From the NCBI GenBank assembly GCA_002633005.1, contig NMRA01000419.1:103976-167975 (forward strand): a stretch of 64,000 nucleotides of DNA, written 5' to 3'. Below the pieces are notes generated by a model. It saw only the letters and a program-made list of their open reading frames with translations. It made no database searches and was not told the DNA's origin. Made by a program: the position numbers and the translations under genes. Each line of letters starts with the position of its first letter. The first letter of the stretch is position 1. The stretch is from Phoronis australis. Its lineage: Eukaryota > Phoronida > Phoronidae. Below are positions 22,153 through 33,094 of the stretch, one piece after another.

Positions 22153-24342
22153 TTGAAATCAGCTGTGGAGAGTAAAGACAGTAAAAAATTCTGGCGCGCA
22201 TTTAATATTAAGAAGAAAGGTGTATCAACGAATATTAAACCGGAGAAATGGATAAATTATTTCAGCTCTCTGTTCGAAGGCCAATATTTTGTTACTAATC
22301 CGGAGTTCGCTGAGTTTCATGCTTTTATTGAGAACTCAGTAAAAAATGACATCAATTCAAGTAATGCAGTTGTTGATATGGAGTTGGACGCTAAAATCAC
22401 AAAAGACGAAATTATACAAACCATTGGTAGTATGAAAGATGGAACTTCGCCAGGATGTGATAAAATTAGCATTGAGTTCTACAAGTATGCTGATAAAAAG
22501 TTGGTAGATTCGCTGTTCCAGCTTTACAACTACTTTTTTAAAAATGGTGTGTTTCCAAAAGAATGGACAAAATCCATTATAGTACCGATATTTAAGGGCG
22601 GTACCAAAATTCCTGAAAATTTCAGAGGAATATCCCTCATGCAAGTCACGGCCAAAATATTCGAAAAAATATTGTGCCAGCGACTTCAAAAATGGTCGGA
22701 AAGAGAAAACGTAATTAGTATGTCTCAAGCTGCGTTTAGGAAAGGACACAGTACGGTGGATCACATGTTTGCTTTATATACGTTAATAATTAAATATTTG
22801 ACACGAGATAAAGGTAGATTCTATTGTGCTTTCGTGGATTTTAAGGCAGCTTATGACAGTATATATAGAAGCGCATTGTATTTTAAATTAAGAAACAATC
22901 GCATAGAAGGTAAGATGTATAAGATAATAAAAGCAATGTACGCTGAAGTAAAAGCGTGCGTGAAAATGAGTAACGGAAGCTACACGGAGTTCTTTGATTG
23001 TCATAATGGTCTAAAACAAGGCTCTCAGCTATCACCGTTTTTGTTTATTTTATTTATAAACGATCTCGAACAAGAATTAGAATCCGGGGGAGGTGAAACA
23101 ATTTCCATGGGATCAGCTGAATTATTGCATCTGCTGTTTGCTGATGATTTGGTTTTATTTTCTTATAGTGTGAAAGGACTGCAGAAAAAATTGAACATTT
23201 TATATGAGTATAGCCAGAAATGGAAATTGATTGTTAACATGTCGAAGACTAAGATAATTGTTTTCAGAAAAGGTGGAATGTTACGATCGTATGAAAAATG
23301 GACGTATGATGGGAATACTGTTAATATTGTAAATGCATACAAATATCTAGGATTAATGTTTACTACGAAAGGTTCGTGGTCTTGCGCACAGAAAACTCTA
23401 TCATTACAGGCTACTAAGGCAGTGAATTTGATGAGAAAAAATGTCAATGGTTTTAATGCACTCCCTGTTAAAGTTAGTTTAAAATTATTCGATTGTAAAA
23501 TATTGCCGATACTTCATTATGGCTGTGAGATCTGGGGTTTTAATGATTGCGAATGTATTGAAATAGTCCACACAAAATTTTGTAAAGAAATTTTAAATTT
23601 GCCTAGCACGGCAATTTCATCGACTGCTAGAGGTGAGATGGGTCGTTACTCCTTGATTGCTTACCGACTTCCTAGAATTATGAAATATTGGTTAAAACTA
23701 TTAAAAACCGATGAGTCAAAAATTACATATCATTGCTATGAATGGCAGTACAATATGACGGAAAATGTTAATAAACCGTGCTGGGTTAATGATGTTAAGA
23801 AATTGTTATTTCAGTTTGGTTTTGGAGAAGCATGGTATAATCAGGGTGTAGGTTCCGAGACAAGCTTCATATCACTTTTTAAACAAAGATGCAAAGATAT
23901 TGATCAGCAAAAATGGCAAGATATTTTGAACAATTCGATTAAGCTGGAAACTTACAGAACTTTTAAGTTAAATATATGTTTTGAAAACTATTTAGATGTA
24001 ATTGACAATGTAAATGTTAGATCTGATATGGTGAGATTGAGATGTTCAGCGCATGCACTAATGATTGAAAAGGGTAGACACTTGAAACTTAACAGAACAG
24101 AAAGGTTATGCCCTCTCTGTGTTAGGACATATGTCGAGTCGGAATATCATTTTGTTATCGAATGCCCATTCTACGATGACCTTAGGAAACGATATTTGCC
24201 TGCATGGAGCTACAACAATCCCAATGTTACAAAATTCAACAGACTCATGACTATGGAGGAAAAAGATCTTATATGGTCAACATGTAAATATGTTCATTTC
24301 GCATTCAAGCGAAGAAGAATTCGGTTTACTTCTAGTGTTTGA
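22153..24342 (+). CDS. LINE reverse transcriptase
   Basis: A 729-codon open frame. RT motifs are all present: GTSPGCDKIS (about residue 97), PIFKGG, AFRKGHST, motif A FVDFKAAYDS (about residue 226), GLKQGSQLSPFLF (about residue 290), catalytic FADDLVLFS (about residue 332) and KYLGL (thumb entry). The C-terminus has CPLCVRTYVESEYHFVIECP, a Cys-Cys-His-Cys motif common in LINE polyproteins. No RNase H domain is seen. The open frame with intact catalytic residues suggests a fairly recent insertion, although the upstream part is broken. The listed start is the first residue open in this frame, not a true initiator. Confidence 0.92.
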   Translation: MKSAVESKDSKKFWRAFNIKKKGVSTNIKPEKWINYFSSLFEGQYFVTNPEFAEFHAFIENSVKNDINSSNAVVDMELDAKITKDEIIQTIGSMKDGTSPGCDKISIEFYKYADKKLVDSLFQLYNYFFKNGVFPKEWTKSIIVPIFKGGTKIPENFRGISLMQVTAKIFEKILCQRLQKWSERENVISMSQAAFRKGHSTVDHMFALYTLIIKYLTRDKGRFYCAFVDFKAAYDSIYRSALYFKLRNNRIEGKMYKIIKAMYAEVKACVKMSNGSYTEFFDCHNGLKQGSQLSPFLFILFINDLEQELESGGGETISMGSAELLHLLFADDLVLFSYSVKGLQKKLNILYEYSQKWKLIVNMSKTKIIVFRKGGMLRSYEKWTYDGNTVNIVNAYKYLGLMFTTKGSWSCAQKTLSLQATKAVNLMRKNVNGFNALPVKVSLKLFDCKILPILHYGCEIWGFNDCECIEIVHTKFCKEILNLPSTAISSTARGEMGRYSLIAYRLPRIMKYWLKLLKTDESKITYHCYEWQYNMTENVNKPCWVNDVKKLLFQFGFGEAWYNQGVGSETSFISLFKQRCKDIDQQKWQDILNNSIKLETYRTFKLNICFENYLDVIDNVNVRSDMVRLRCSAHALMIEKGRHLKLNRTERLCPLCVRTYVESEYHFVIECPFYDDLRKRYLPAWSYNNPNVTKFNRLMTMEEKDLIWSTCKYVHFAFKRRRIRFTSSV

Positions 24343-24435
24343 CACTTACCTTTATTGTATTTGATGATTTGATTGTAACAAGGGCCGGAGGCCTAGTTAT
24401 TGAATAAATATATATATATAATTATATATATATAT

Positions 24436-25722
24436 ATGTAGTTTGAGTAAAATTTCTAGACAATGCAGGTTTATGGATTTATTTTCCTTTAAATGAAGAG
24501 TTAAGAGCAAATTCTGCACTGGTTTTTCAAAAGTAATCACTTATTGGAAGACCACTAAAAATAAAACGTTTGACAATTTTATTCCTTATCTTATTTGAAA
24601 GTCATCTACCTCACAGACAAATCATCTTAAATTGAAGATATTCCTTGTGAAAAAATATAAAACACCAACCAGAGACTTGTACCGGGGTATACTGCAAAAT
24701 ATGTTTTCATAATACAATACAAAGATAACTGTGCAGTCAAAAGTGCAAATGTTATTGCCTTCTAGATCTTTTCAACACTCCGGTTGTTACTGGACAGAGT
24801 CAATAACACAAAACCCATAAAGTCAGGAAATTACATCTAAGGTGATATAGTCTCACTGCGAAAAAGGTATTTCGCAATGTCGCTTGCAACACTGTAAATT
24901 TCTTGAGGTGGCTGTTTATAGGGAGAATTATGTACCACATATCAACAAATAACCACCACAAATAGAAAAAATTGGCTTGTGGGTTCCAATTAGGCAGCAT
25001 TTTTACAATAAAATGGTCATGGAAAAATACTTCTGCAACATGGTTTGCCTTACAATTGCCGCACGACTACAGTTGTACATACATACTAGACCATTTACAA
25101 AATTACTCATGGGAACCATAAAATGGTCAATTTGCCAAAAACCAAGGAGTCACCAGAGCTAATGTGCCAATACTTATCAGTAAATAACTGCAACAAAAAC
25201 TCATTTGAAGTGGACATAAACCCGCCTACAATCACATAAAAAAACTTTTGATTTAGACAATTTACCATCATGAAATAGGTATTATTTCCAGATCACTTTT
25301 GCGCAATTCATAATTTCGAAAGAACTGGCAGTATATAATTGCTAGAGACCTGTCTAATAGTGCGTGCTTTTATGCACACAGCATGGTCTCGAGGAACAGC
25401 AAACTGTCAATTCGCTACAATTCCAGATATCACTTCCCATCTGGATAAAGAACAATTTCAAGAGCAAAGTTTATAGAGGTAAATGATCTAAATCAAAACT
25501 TTAACTCTTGGACGGAATGTGGGTTTACAACCCAGGCAGAAAGTTAAGTGAACAAAAATTCAGCCTAACTGCAACAGGGGCTCAAATTTCAGTAATAAAC
25601 AAAAATCTGATGGTAAATAAAATGCGGAAACATAAATTCTGATCAATTACGCATCTTCAAGGAAATGAAACAGTACAGTGGTCAGAAATCATCTAAATGT
25701 GATGGCCACACTGAGAAATCCT
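24436..25722. other. Intergenic, nothing recognised
   Basis: AT-rich sequence with short open frames only. No repeat partner was recognised. Confidence 0.35.
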
Positions 25723-25806
25723 GCGCCAGAAGGCAATGCTTATGCAGAACGAACAACTTTGGACTAAACGCTCAAGTTTATTGAGAGATAAATATAATGA
25801 ATGATA

Positions 25807-25964
25807 CCAGAGAGAGAGAGGGAGGGAGAGAGAGAGAGAGAGGGAGGNNNNNNNNNNNNNNNNNNNNNNNNNNNNNNNNNNNNNNNNNNNNNNNNNNNNN
25901 NNNNNNNNNNNNNNNNNNNNNNNNNNNNNNNNNNNNNNNNNNNNNNNNNNNNNNNNNNNNNNNG

Positions 25965-26000
<36 letters not shown>
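25807..26000. repeat. (GA)n microsatellite with assembly gap
   Basis: GA/GGGA repeats flank 116 undetermined bases (25848-25963). The left side is LTR sequence, the right side integrase code. The gap joins two GA-rich places of the retrotransposon that should not be adjacent, so sequence is either deleted in the genome or lost in assembly. Confidence 0.85.
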
Positions 26001-27290
26001 AACGGGGTTCTTGTTTGGGTTCTTGACGCGACCAACTTCTAAACGTATGCCAACTGAGTGTAACAGCTTGTCGATCTGAAGCGCACAAAACTCAGGGGCG
26101 GAATCGACCCCGACAATGGCCGACGGTCCATCAAGTGGGAGTAGTTCTGACAGGAGTTGGACTAGAGCGTCTCGGAGCACAGCATGTGTCTCATTGTCAA
26201 TAAGACAAGTGGAAGAATACGATGTAACCGTTTCACGCACAAGAAGAATGAGCTGGTGCGAACGCTTCAAGACATCTGCAGCGAAGCAAATGCCTGGAAC
26301 CTCTAGCGGATCAGTAGTCGATTGTGGGACAAAATCATAGGGAGAGGCTTTCAGGGACACACATACGTGGCATGATTCAGGAACCCGGTCAATGGCTTTA
26401 TCGAGATCTAACGCGTAGAAGTGGCGACTGACAACCAGCTTAAGTTGATGCTTGGAAGGATGGTCAAGCTTGATGTGAATGGCAGTAAGCAACCCTTCAA
26501 GAACAGCCCGGGTCACGACAATCATCTCGGAAGCACCAAACAGGGGTTGGCTTCGACGTACAACAAGTAGACCATCACGGGAGATAGTGGTAACCCTGAG
26601 GTAACGCTTCACGTCTGGTAAGGAAGTGAGCTTCTTAGAAGGGCGAGTGCCCTGTTTCAGATGAGCATGGACACGTCGTAGATCAGGACAATCTAACTGA
26701 GTAGCAATCCAGGTGGAGCGAGTCATGAATGGGAGACGAGTCGATCCTTGCAGGATGTCGTCAACGCAGATATGTCTCACGACAGAATCTACTGTGGCGA
26801 TGATAAACGAACATACTTGGCAACGTTGGTCACTGCAGTCGGGAGCGTTGCGACTCGCGAAGTCTGACGGAATGTTTGCTGAACTAGCTAGGTGTGACAA
26901 ATGAACCTGGTAGCGGCTGACAATAGACAGAAACGATGTTACACAAGGACTAGATGAGAATTCTCCTCTACATAGTTTCTCTACTTCCTGGACACACGGC
27001 TTGCTGTCTGTGGGGAGACAAGTCCGATGCTTCGATTGGATAATGAACGGACTGAAGTGTTTGACGGCAGCAGCTATAGATAGAGCCTCAATCTCGCACG
27101 GGAGCCAAGTGACTTGGTGTTTGCGAAGTTTGGCGCTGTAAAACCCAGCAAGACACAGCTTCTGCCCTCGTGTGACATAGAGCGTTGCCCCTATTCCATG
27201 ACTAGTGACAGACCCATCAGTGACGATCCACAATTGGTCTGAGGGTCGAGGTAACAGGATGCTCTTGTGCGACTTGAGAGACTGTTGGGC
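25998..27290 (-). pseudogene. RNase H and integrase of the Ty3-like element (3' truncated)
   Basis: RNase H begins WIVTDGSVTSHGIGATLYV with the first catalytic Asp, then EIEALSIA (Glu) and TDSKP (Asp). The integrase zinc-binding region has HIKLDHPSKHQ and CHVCVSLK (HHCC). The catalytic core shows FAADVL and VGVDSAPEF, the first two acidic residues of the DDE triad. The frame then reads NPNKNPVA and runs into an artificial Ser-Leu repeat coded by a GA tract, exactly where the third catalytic residue (Glu) is expected. The integrase C-terminus is missing. Confidence 0.85.
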
Positions 27291-27470
27291 GCGATCAAAG
27301 GAATCACGAAGACTGTCATTCCATGGTACCTTGTCCTGGAATTATATGCCTGCTATTGACTCTTCTAACGGTGCAAGAGCTTGAGAACACGCAGGTAAGA
27401 CTTGACCAAGAGCTTTGTAGGCACCAATAAAGGATTGAAAACCACGGACATTATCAGATTTAGGGCAGGA

Positions 27471-28790
27471 CTAGAGTGTAGCTATGCGATGAAGGCTCGC
27501 GAAGATATTGCCATCTGACCAAATCCACCCCAGGACAGTGGTCGGCCTTGGGAATACGACGGTCTTGGTAGGTGAAAGATGGAGATTACACCTGTCCAGG
27601 GCCTGGAGTACACGGGTCCATATTTTAAGGAGATCATCTGGGGTATCGGCGCCGCAATAAAAATCATCAGCCAGTTTAGCGACTTTGCCCTCTTGAAGAA
27701 GGTCTCCAAGGACGCGACACATGAGTTCTTCGAGTGCAGTTTCTGAGCCGGGTATACCCATGGCAGCACGGGTATAGACACGCACCCCTTTAAAGGGAGT
27801 GCAGACGCCACAGTATTTAATAGAAGAACGGTCCAATGGTATCTGGTAGTAGGCACTTGTGAGGTCTGTAACGATGATGTACCTCCAGCATGCGATGGTG
27901 CGAAGTGTGGTATCTACATCGGGCAGAAGGGACGGTTGGGGCTTGCGGTAACGACCAACATCCGCGAAGGCAGTGACTAGACGAAACCCACCGTTTGGCT
28001 TCTTCACTAGAAAAGAAGGATTCAGGTACTCGACGGTGATACCGATGTCCTCCGGTCGACGAAAGATACCTTCCTTCTCAAAATCATCAAACTTGGTTTG
28101 TAACTCCACGAGTTTGTCACGAGAATATTGTGGGACACGTCCCTTTCGCTGGGGTGGTTGGACGGGGCCCATGTTCACCACAGCCTTGAATGGACCGGCA
28201 GACCCACTGTAGCCAGGAACGCAAGGGCTAAACACCTGGTTGTACTCATTCATGACACTGCAAAACAGTTTTCTGATCTCAGGTGACAGTAAACAGTCAG
28301 GGTCTAACATAACAGAGCTCGAATATTGCGTTGTAGGAGATTCTGTGAGAGTACGCGTGGAGCTGGATGGTGGTACACAGTCCGTGACTAGCTGGAAGTT
28401 CGGAGCGGTAGCGCGAACTTGACCAAAGTGGTTTTTACGAGGGATGTTGTATGGTTCCATGGAAGAGTTTACAATCCGAATCTTGCCGCCTACAGACTCA
28501 ACTATAGCAGGCTGAGGCCATGGCTTACTTGAGTGGAAGCCAGTACCAAGCCGTGGCTCGAAGGCAAGGAATCTATCAGGATCAACATCTGGTGGGACGG
28601 TAACCTCCAAAAAATCTCCTGGCCACAAAACTGTGGAGTACCTCGGTGATCGTAACAGATGTGACAGTATGAGGCGGACATGGTGTGGGCTTGTAGCAGG
28701 CTTTGTCCCAGAGCCGTAGGTGATTATGTCAGTCCCTCGGATCGTGATTTGACACTTTGCTGGTCGAACAGCGATATCGTTCGAAGTCAT
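27471..28790 (-). pseudogene. Reverse transcriptase of the Ty3-like element
   Basis: A 439-codon minus-strand frame. Recognisable RT motifs: EEGIFRRPEDI-like start of the fingers, NPSFLVKKPNGGFRLVTAFA, motif A VTDLTSAYYQIPL, MGIPGSETALEELM in place of the usual primer-grip neighbour, and the catalytic box LADDFYCG, a variant of the usual YVDD/YIDD. LSPTKTVVFPRPTTVLGWIW follows. The frame closes at TAG (27471-27473), but the same frame resumes beyond it in the connection domain, so this is a nonsense change. Confidence 0.88.
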
Positions 28791-29290
28791 GAATGGGTCC
28801 CAGCCAAAACATCGACGTCCAGATCGTCAACGACGAGCGCCTCGAGGAGCAATTTTTGGTCATTTCGGGAAACCGAGAGGGATGTTTCCCCCACCACGGA
28901 CAACGGTGATTTGCCGTCAGCTTGGAAAGCGCACTGAGAACTGGGTTTGATGGGGGCGTCGATCAACCTTGCGAAGGATGCCTTAATCATATTAGTCTCA
29001 GCACCTGTGTCAACAGTGAGGATAACAGGATGATGAATGTAAAACACTTTGAAAGTAAGAGACTTGTTCACACGGACACGATGGGATAACACGCGAAAGT
29101 TAGAGCAGTCGTCGTCATCGTCCACATTGGCGTCATCTACACTATGATCTTCTGCACAGGTAAGTTGTCGCGCCTTACTCATGAAAAGACGATCTTGTGG
29201 TGGAAGAAATGGGCATTTGCTGAGAAAATGTTGTGTCTCTGCACGACGAGCTTGCACACACAGGAGGCACGATGATCTGCTGGTTGAGGT
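28787..29290 (-). pseudogene. Zinc knuckle and aspartic protease of the Ty3-like element
   Basis: The frame includes CLLC followed by HFLSKC, a CCHC-type knuckle that binds RNA, then an acidic spacer (DDDDD) and a retropepsin-like active site VDTGAETNMI (about 29013-29040) with a downstream VVDDLDVDVLAG strand. The protease would cut the polyprotein. The frame stops at 28787, one base out of register with the RT frame, so a single-base indel near 28790-28800 separates them. Confidence 0.8.
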
Positions 29291-30231
29291 CTTTTTGGGT
29301 GTCTGGAAGTTAGAGCGTTTGGTCTCAAATTTGCTAGTACTGTTGCGTAGTATCTTAGCATCTGCAGTGTTTTTATTTCGTTAAGCAACGAGTCCATAGC
29401 TTGAGAGATCTCTGGTTTTAGCTTGGCTAGGGTACGAGATCGAAGTTCGGTGCCGTAAGGTTGCTTTACTAGGTTAGGGAGATCAGGATGAAGGAGTTTT
29501 AACCATGTGAGAACAACCATGTTCTCTAGTGTGGGGGTCAGCTCTTCATCTACGGTGACTACTTCGTCGTGATGTCGAATGTTACCGTGGGCCTGTAGTA
29601 GACTGTCTTCGACAAATGAGATGAGTCTTTGATGCAGGTCTTCTGGTCGCTCGTCAGCTTCGAGGACGATATTGCTAAAGTCTAAAAAGTGAGCACCGGT
29701 AGACTGTAGGCCGTAATGCAAACGAATGGCTTGCCATATGTTGGCCAGTGATGTGGAGTTCTTCAATATGGTATTGCGATAAATTACTGGACAGTAGTTT
29801 GCCACTTGGCCAAGCAGGAGCTCCAGGTGTTGGCACTTCTGAGCAGCAGTCTTCCTGTGATCTTCAGCTACGACATCGCCGTCGGCGACCAAACCCCGGT
29901 GAGGTGAGGTAGGACTTTTCTTCCTCCATGACACTCCGTCAACTAGGAAGTCAGCAAAATTCTTGTCAAGGGATAGTATGTACAGTAGATTCTGACGCCA
30001 AGCCTCAAAAGTTGTTATTGTGTCGTTCTTGGTTAACGACCATTGTTTAGGCGCTCTCTGCGACATGTTGAAGGTGCGAATAAAGTGCAAAACAATGTCA
30101 GTTGTCACGGTAAGTGTGTGGACCAGTTGTAGTGTGAACTGGCTCGTACCCCTTTGAAATGGGATAACGTACGTGACGGAGATCGGGCGTAAAGTTCGTT
30201 TATATAACGCTGCCACCACGCCAGAAGGCAA
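29179..30231 (-). pseudogene. Gag of the Ty3-like element
   Basis: A minus-strand frame of 350 codons; the true start is probably the Met before [14 protein letters not shown] (about codon 56), since the codons before it lie in the leader. The capsid-like region contains [36 protein letters not shown] and [14 protein letters not shown]. Gag would form the particle. The C-terminal part runs out of frame: the zinc knuckle is encoded in another frame from about 29290 onward, so a frameshift lies near 29330-29380, either a degenerative indel or a programmed site that cannot be proved here. Confidence 0.75.
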
Positions 30232-30378
30232 TGCTTATGCAGAACGAACAACTTTGAACGAAACACTAAGGTTTATTGAGAGCTAAATAGAACGAACGAT
30301 ACCAGAGCAAAATAGCAGACGACAGAGAGAGAGAGCGCTGACTTGGGCGAAACGACATCTAGCGGACTGGCGCTGTCA
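30219..30378 (-). repeat. 5' LTR of the Ty3-like element
   Basis: On the minus strand it starts near TGACAGCGCCAG and ends CTTCTGGCG, about 160 bp, with a GA-rich tract in the middle and AATAAA in the distal third. It is followed by the putative primer-binding site. The start was set at the TG ahead of CGCCAG and is approximate, because the other LTR is interrupted at this point. Confidence 0.6.
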
Positions 30379-32460
30379 AACCAAAAAATCCAGTGGCTAA
30401 ACAAAAAGAACAATGTACTTGATTACCATGTGGCTGTACCAACTTAATCCACTGGCTCAGGAACATAATGGATGGCTGGACAAAAAATTTAATCCAGGTA
30501 ATTTTAGATTTTTGCTGTTCACACAGCAGTTCTGCTGCAAACAAAGCTTGCAACAACACACAACCCAATTCTCTACACAGATTATCTAGCTCCTGCTACA
30601 CACCTGCCTGCCTCCAAGGCAGACAGACTAGTTCTCAGGAGGACACGTTCCACCTCCACATCAGCTCCCCTCACCTTTAAGGTTCTCAAATGTCTCGCTA
30701 TATTCACTGTGCATTTCCCAAGAGTTTTCAATTTTTTTCTCGGCAATTTGTAAAAATACCACATTTGATGCAACTGGCAATGCCAGATAAATAGATAAAT
30801 TCGCAAACCTGCCCTTTAGATCAGCCATCATTCAACTAACGCATATTGTACATGTATGCTTTAGTTTGGTATTCAGTGAGTTGGATAAACAAATCTAGCA
30901 TAATTTCATATTTTAGTGGGAACTGCTTGTGTCCTTAAAATTAATTAAAAACATTTAAGCTAACTCATTTAATTGTTGTATTATACTACGGTAATTCGTC
31001 GAAACGGTGCACAACTTCTGACTGGTTTAACAAATACACATACATGTATGTGCGGTCTGAAAATAGTGAAATTCAGACACCAATTACCAAGCCTGACTGA
31101 GGGGCTGACAAAGTTTTCATGCATTAATTTCAAGGGAATAGAGTCCTCTACATGCCCATGTTATTATTTTCAGTTTTCTAGTGGGGGCAGCTTCGTTGTC
31201 AGGGTATAACTTACTGCTGATTTTTCACAAGCATGAAATGTACCTCCACGGAAATAGTTCCAGTGTTACCGTGGTAACCAATATTTTAGTGTCGGTGCCG
31301 TTTTTGCTTACAATGGTCATGAACCTATCATGTGATATCAAAATTTTTCAGAAAAGATTGTTTGAAGCAAAAACTGCAGTAGAAAATGTAGTCAAAAATG
31401 ACTAATTCCACACCAAGAAATTGCCTCATCTTGCCCCCCCCCCCAGAAGACTTCCCTAGTATCTCCTAAAACGCCAATCTCTGTGGTGTCATACTTCACC
31501 CAATTTCTCTCATCTCTCATGTGATTTATTTGGCTAATCATGGTTCTGAATGGCTGACCTCCCACCTTGCCGCTTGTTGGCTGTACTGTGCTCAGTGGAT
31601 CCATGGACTGATACTGAAGACAGACACATTCATTTCCTTCAAACTAAATGCAATGCAACGATATCTAGACCAGAAATGCTCCGCTACACTCGGAGATCAA
31701 ATCATGATGTTTAGTCGGTGGGCCAGAATTTGTAGGGCCTCTAGAAAATGGTTTTTGTGAGTACTTTAGGGGGGGCAATTTTATTTTGGTGTTTTTTAAT
31801 TCATTTATTAGAGTGTTTTCAAAATCTAAAAAGTTCCCACATATAAAGTTGCACAATTTTGAGAAATTTGAGTTTGAAGTTACCTAATAATCATCAAAGA
31901 CTTTAGTAAACTTATATTTGTAAAAACAACAGTTTTGGTGACTTTTTTGTAAAGCAAGTAATATGGTCCCATCAGTGCCATTGTATTGAAAATATTACAC
32001 TCACATTACATGTTTTACTATTGTAGATTAATTGTAGACAGTGAAATTTAAAAAATGTAAAGAGACACCTAGTGGCAAAAATTCAAACTAAGTCTGAATG
32101 TTACTAGGAAGTTATTCTGGCATTGTCTGGCAACAAAAATAACACAAAACACTTGAGACTGGGCAAAATTCGTGCCTCAATGACTAAAACATTGACTAAT
32201 AGTGTAAAATACAACTTGTTTGCATAATACACCAGAAATACCTTATAGTACAAAAACAATATATTTGAATGATCTTTGTGAATGTGCACACAGACTGTAT
32301 GAAAATAATAGATTATTCTGACAGCGTTTATCAAGCAGTATGAGACCAATACATGACAATGATCAAAGTATGTACTTTCTATGACTTAATCAACAAATAA
32401 AATTAAATTTTTAGAACAAAAAAACGAAATAACTGGGTTGGAGGTATATTTAGGGTTGAC
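30379..32460. other. Intergenic, nothing recognised
   Basis: No repeat partner, domain or RNA gene was seen. The open frames present are short and low in protein character. A C-run lies at 31434-31444 and a G-run at 31769-31776. Confidence 0.35.
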
Positions 32461-32463
32461 TTG

Positions 32464-33094
32464 TCAATCCAATGTCATGCAGTCAGTGTTGCTGATGTTA
32501 CTACAGTTGTCACAGCTGCATATTTCTGTACAGTTTGACCCAGCATTGCAGCACAAACTCAGTTTCCCAGCACGCATGTTCTTTTTGCACTTGCAGCGTT
32601 CATGGTTTAGTACTGTCAGTGGAGATGCGGGCATTGCCATACATTTTAACTGCAAAGCTCCACCACCAAGGAGCCAACTATGAAAGGTTAGAGAGGGTAC
32701 AGCACTGCACACTGGTGATTGGCCCGCAGGCAATGAAGGGTCAAACACTAAGTCCTTGCTTGGAAGCGGGCAGGGTTTGGGAAAACGTTTGATTCAAAAT
32801 ATGTTATAATGGGCTGTGTTAATTAGAGTCAGCAAGTGAATTATTGAACACTAGCCTCAATTTACTTGCATATCTCTTAGTCGGGCACAAACTACAACAG
32901 CTTCAACAGTCGTTCTTAAGAATGTCTGTCCAAATAACTTCATGCACACCAGCTTTCTGAAGAACAGCTTCAAAGTTTTGCTTTAGTTTTGAAAGGCAAA
33001 TGACATGTCCATGTGTTAGAAACTTTGATTCAATGAACTCCAAACAAAACTGTAGGAAAACCTCTCTGGAAACTGTGGATTCGTCACTCTTCAC
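32464..33094 (-). pseudogene. Remnant of a cysteine-rich multicopy protein family
   Basis: Two minus-strand pieces in the same order as a gene. The first (33094-32903) reads VSREVFLQFCLEFIESKFLT, then LSKLKQNFEAVLQKAGVHEV, an amphipathic helical stretch. The second (32748-32464) ends in a dense cysteine cluster: RCKCKK, then CCNAGSNCTEICSCDNCSN. Uncharacterised proteins with a long helical body and a C-terminal CxCK...C.C cluster are multicopy in several invertebrate and fish genomes (from memory, not checked). The middle is missing, and the two pieces are in different frames, so this is a decayed copy. The function is unknown. Confidence 0.35.

Larger units (their letters stand above)
20260..24435 (+). 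mobile_element. LINE (APE-type non-LTR retrotransposon), nearly full length
   Basis: Order: N-terminal region, AP-type endonuclease, reverse transcriptase, C-terminal zinc motif, then a 3' tail with GGGCCGGAGGCCTAG, AATAAA and an AT microsatellite. Endonuclease and RT identify it as a non-LTR retrotransposon that integrates by target-primed reverse transcription. The 5' end is unclear. A C-x2-C stretch near 20268 could be the remnant of an ORF1 zinc finger. The clade is not assigned. Disabling changes: stops at 20867-20869 and 21242-21244 and at least one frameshift at about 22060-22150. Confidence 0.9.
25724..30378 (-). mobile_element. Ty3-like LTR retrotransposon, truncated
   Basis: Both ends carry a shared sequence that includes CCAGAAGGCAATGCTTATGC (25726 and 30221) and, on the minus strand, an AATAAA signal, marking two LTRs. 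Between them on the minus strand lie gag, zinc knuckle plus protease, RT, RNase H and integrase, in the Ty3 order. Minus-strand sequence just inside the 5' LTR reads TGGTGGCAGCG, a likely primer-binding site. The element is broken: frameshifts at the gag/protease and protease/RT joins, two stops between RT and RNase H, and the integrase ends in a GA repeat next to an assembly gap. Confidence 0.88.

Noticed and set aside
22357-22764. 135-codon minus-strand open frame
   Set aside because: It is a shadow of the LINE reverse transcriptase on the other strand.
25764-26088. Ser-Leu repeat proteins around the gap
   Set aside because: They are produced by the GA repeat and undetermined bases, not by genes.
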